Assembly (NCBI RefSeq): GCF_002234675.1
Contig: NC_019872.2
Coordinates: 8,324,950 to 8,388,949, forward strand
Direction: 5' to 3'
From: Oryzias latipes
Taxonomy: Eukaryota > Chordata > Actinopteri > Beloniformes > Adrianichthyidae
Length of the DNA stretch: 64,000 bases
In this document: piece after piece, positions 60,557-64,000 of the stretch
How positions within the stretch are numbered: position 1 is the first letter of the stretch
Layout of the letters: every line of letters starts with the position of its first letter
Notes under the pieces: generated by a model
What the model was told of the DNA's origin: nothing
The model's input: only the letters and a program-made list of their open reading frames with translations
Database searches by the model: none
Translations under genes and position numbers: made by a program

Positions 60557-63500
60557 GGTTTGTGGGTGTAGTTTACCTACATTTATACAAAAATAAAGGC
60601 GTAAAACATACAGAAAAAGCCAAGTAGTTCTATTACCTATAGCATTTCATTTTCCACAAATATTTTATGGTTGCAGCTAAAGCTGAAAAATGTTTTGGGG
60701 TAAAATATTGTGAAATTTCCGGTTCCCCAAGAATATTTTCTTCAGGTTTGTTTTCAAACCCAAATCAGTCTTAGCATTTTTTTAAAAGGTCATTTATTCT
60801 CTAAACTTTCTAAGCTTTCTTTAAAAATTGCTCTGAAATGACAGCATTCATCCGGCTGCTTGAGCAAAAACTAAAGAAAAATGTAAAACGAGATAAAGAA
60901 GAACAGCTTATAGCTAAGACTTCCATTTTAAAAAAATCATTAACACCATCACTTCCTCCAGTCAAAAGCGTTTTCGCAAGTGAACTTCTCCCTCCTGACT
61001 ATTCTCAGAGACACAGGAAGTGCAGTTCACGCCACTTGTACAACCGCTTAAAGGAAAGTGACACCTTTCACGCAAATGCAAACTTAAGCACACAAGTCTG
61101 CAGGTGCAAAGGAACCAAATTCACCAACAAATTATTTGGAAACAACTCAGCCTCAAAAATATAGACCAAATACAAAAATGTGTGCACTTCCTGCATGTAT
61201 TTCCTTCCTGGGAAGCTGGGTCGGATTAAATTTACAGCAGTGCAAGGAAACACATGGCCTTAACACAACAAAGAAAGCTGCGTCAAGCCCTGAAACACAA
61301 CTGTCACAGAAAGAAACAAAAAGCCTGTGGTCACAAGCAGAGAGCTGAAACCAAGTCATGGTGCTGACGCACAGAGGATGCAGAGAGCAAATTTACAAAA
61401 GGGACAATTTAATTGAATCCACCTCACTACACAGTGGCTGACAAAGCCTGTGATGGAGAGGAGTAGGTATGAAACATCTCAGAGAAGCATTAAACTCAGC
61501 TCATATCACAACTGTCTTCATTATTTTTGTATAAGATGTAGACTTTTATGAATATCTGCAGACATGTTTTGTAAAAAGTGATTTTGTTTTTTAGGAAAAA
61601 AACAGGGGAAAATCTTAAAGTGACTGTCTGATCCTGAGCGGATCAATCGTACTTCGTTTCTGTCAGTTTTAGCTTTTCAATTTCAGAAATTGTGTTCTCC
61701 ACCCTCGACACCGCCCCTACAATCGATAATATCTGTCATCTGCCTGGCTCTAAATGTGTGTTTCAACTGCAGCAGCTCTCACTATGAACTGATTCAAAAC
61801 TCAACTTCAAAATTCAGACAATATTGTCAATATCCTAAAGAGAACAAAGCAATGCCAGTGCCATAATACAAGTTATGTTAATGGGTATCATCATTGCTGT
61901 CAAAACCAGTTTAAGTGGGAAAAAGAAAAAGTAGTAAAGTGCAGATGGTGAAGCGGAAAAGTATCCAGAAAGCTTCATTTGTTGCGACTTGTAACTTTCC
62001 TTTAAACATGAGACTAAAAAAAGAGAAGTGGGGGAAACTGGTGACGGCCAGTGCTTGCTGATCAGCTGAGATGGAGAAGGATCCAGAAGGAGATGCCGTG
62101 CAGAAAGGCCCCAATGATTGTTCTCCCCCTTCCTCTACCGTCTGATCAGCATTTGTGCAGTTTATGTACCGGACAGTCACGCCATTTGCCTCAGTCAGAA
62201 GTTCATTTAGAGCTTCGTTAGAAAGAAGGCATGCTTTCGTTTTCTCAGGTAGTTTTGTTGCTGATGCGTTTTTCCCCGTCTATAAAAAAAAAAAACGTTG
62301 GTACTCCTCAAATACTAAAGGCCCAGAAACTCATCGGAACAAACTCCTCCCTGTTGATTACAAAAGTTGCCATATTTCCACCATGGAGCTGCACCGCCAA
62401 TACAGAAAGTTCAAAATCGGCTCTTTGACAACTTTATTTCTAGGCTTGCATTGCGACTGCTTTGCCAGAATACGTTTAGATAGCTTAAAGAAGAGGACTG
62501 TATACACATCCTTGAAGGTCATCAATATTGAGATGTAACAGTTGAACTGGTCAGGAAGGGTTTTTTTTGCACTGAAAGCAATGAGGAAAATCCCCAATTG
62601 GCAACTTAGTCAAACAAGTGAGCACTAATGTAAAGCTTCCTGTTACAGCATCTTTGGTTTTAGACAGGAAGATAAAACTGAATGCTCATGTTTTTTTTTT
62701 CTTACATTGCATGACAAAAGCTTATGTTGAAAGTAATTTAGCAGACAAACTGTAATTTCTAATTCTTACAATAAAATCTATTAAAACTGCACAATGACAA
62801 AAACCTCCTCTCAGACAAATGTGCCACAAAGACACAAAAACTTGTAGACAACAAAGGTGATAAAAATGTCAAATCAAGAGATTTTTTGTAAGTTTGCTTT
62901 GCAAAGCTCCTACACCCCTATTTTGCTTGTAAAATCTTTGACTAACAACTAACTACAGAAGAAAGAGAAAAGGAAAAGGTCAGCAGAGGCCATGCTGCCC
63001 TCATCCCACTTCATTCACTATCATGCAAACAGCTGACAATCTCAATTTCACAACACTGGACATTTTCCAAGTAGGCCAATCATCAGTGCCTTCTTTAGAG
63101 CAGGTTACCCACTGATACCCGTGAGGCCTTGCTTACTGCAGAATCAACGAGCAGCCAATGTCCCGCTGTTTAAACAGAGGGACAAACAAGAACAAACATC
63201 GCAAAAGGTCATTAATCTACAAGGTTTGTGCAGAGCCACAGCAACAGACTGAAAATAGAATCTCCCCAACAGTCGAAAATACCGAAAGGTTGACAATTTT
63301 CATCATTCATTTAGATGGTATAGTGGTAAGCAAACAGGTGATAGGGATTTGGCAGTTCAGTAACTGTCACCAATTGATTTTAACAGCCTTTCTCAGAAAT
63401 CTCTGCAATATGGCAGCAAAGAAAAGATTCACTGAAAAAGTTAGAGTTTTGTTTTAGCTTTCACAGGTGTTTTTCAGAAATTTAGACAAACTATAATTCA

Positions 63501-64000
63501 TTTCTACGCTGCATTTATTATCATAATGCTGACCTGAACCTGACTTTTTTATGACATCACTTAGAAGCTCCCTAAGGATTAGGGGAAATGCAGTAAAGGT
63601 CCAATACACACCCCGCCTAACTTATTCTAACATTTAAAAAGAGATGTAAAAACATCATAACACCCATGTCAGATAAAGCGAGTTTACATAACTGCTGATT
63701 ATTGTAAATACTGTACAGAAACTGTCTTGTAGTGATAGAGTTGTTGATTATTATCAGAGTATGGTCAGTAAGGCTGATTTTATTGCTAGTAAAAAAGAAA
63801 ATTGTTCAACAAGTTATCAAGAATTCAATCAATACTTTACTTACGCAGGATCGTAACTGGTCAAGTAAAAAGAAAGAAAAGTAAGGTCAAACCTGAAATA
63901 CAAATATGCTTATTTATTCTTGCGTTTCCTGTTAGGATCAAATAAACTTACTTGTTAATAGAATCAATGCAACATCTATGGCAAAAAATATTTTAAAAAA
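60557..64000. other. Region upstream of the known crebrf exons
   Basis: No coding exon recognised. The GC-richer stretch 62,040-62,165 could be a 5' non-coding exon but lacks a convincing donor. The crebrf promoter was not found and probably lies beyond 64,000 or in this stretch without an obvious CpG island. Confidence 0.45.

Noticed and set aside
62040-62165. Possible crebrf 5' non-coding exon
   Set aside because: GC-richer than the surroundings with an acceptor-like edge, but no convincing donor on the minus strand.
63305-63345. tRNA-like 'atggtatagtggtaagc' A-box
   Set aside because: No B-box at the right spacing and no acceptor stem or cloverleaf.

Overview
The window looks like AT-rich nuclear DNA from a teleost fish. 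The evidence is genes split into short exons by GT-AG introns, many dinucleotide and tetranucleotide repeats, tRNA-headed SINE fragments, a Tc1-type relic and several families of short terminal-inverted-repeat elements. One such family (TTAA followed by AGACCCACTC) resembles a repeat I associate with medaka (Oryzias); the species is an inference, not a demonstration.

Layout. Bases 1 to about 27,800 hold no coding exon that I can support. This third contains repeats (SINE-like copies, a Tc1 relic, small DNA transposons, a GC-rich block, a CpG-rich block with a 204-codon ORF) and two stretches that may be cis-regulatory. From 27.8 kb onward there are four genes: htatsf1 (minus, 27,825-30,804, nine coding exons), bod1 (plus, 31,691-33,038, three exons), bnip1/sec20 (minus, 34,874-37,089, six exons) and crebrf (minus, 47,181-58,051, nine coding exons). 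crebrf has a probable very long 3' UTR (about 38.7-47.2 kb) and a first coding exon that supplies only three codons. The assembled reading frames close exactly: 454, 160, 230 and 713 residues. The last 5.7 kb is upstream of, or in the first intron of, crebrf and shows no coding exon.

The genes do not form a pathway. htatsf1 (spliceosome and transcription elongation) and bod1 (kinetochore phosphatase control) are divergent and share a gap of under 900 bp with two NRF1-like sites, so they probably share a promoter. bod1 and bnip1 (ER Qb-SNARE) converge. crebrf (bZIP-like regulator of CREB3/Luman and of stress and nutrient responses) lies upstream of bnip1 on the same strand. From memory, human 5q35 has CREBRF-BNIP1-NKX2-5-STC2-BOD1 with the same relative orientations; here NKX2-5 and STC2 are absent from the bnip1-bod1 gap, and htatsf1, X-linked in human, is next to bod1.

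I see no undescribed multi-gene system. The best leads are the TIR-element families (one nested), the CpG-rich ORF block, the three-codon start exon of crebrf, the short tail of HTATSF1 and the altered synteny.
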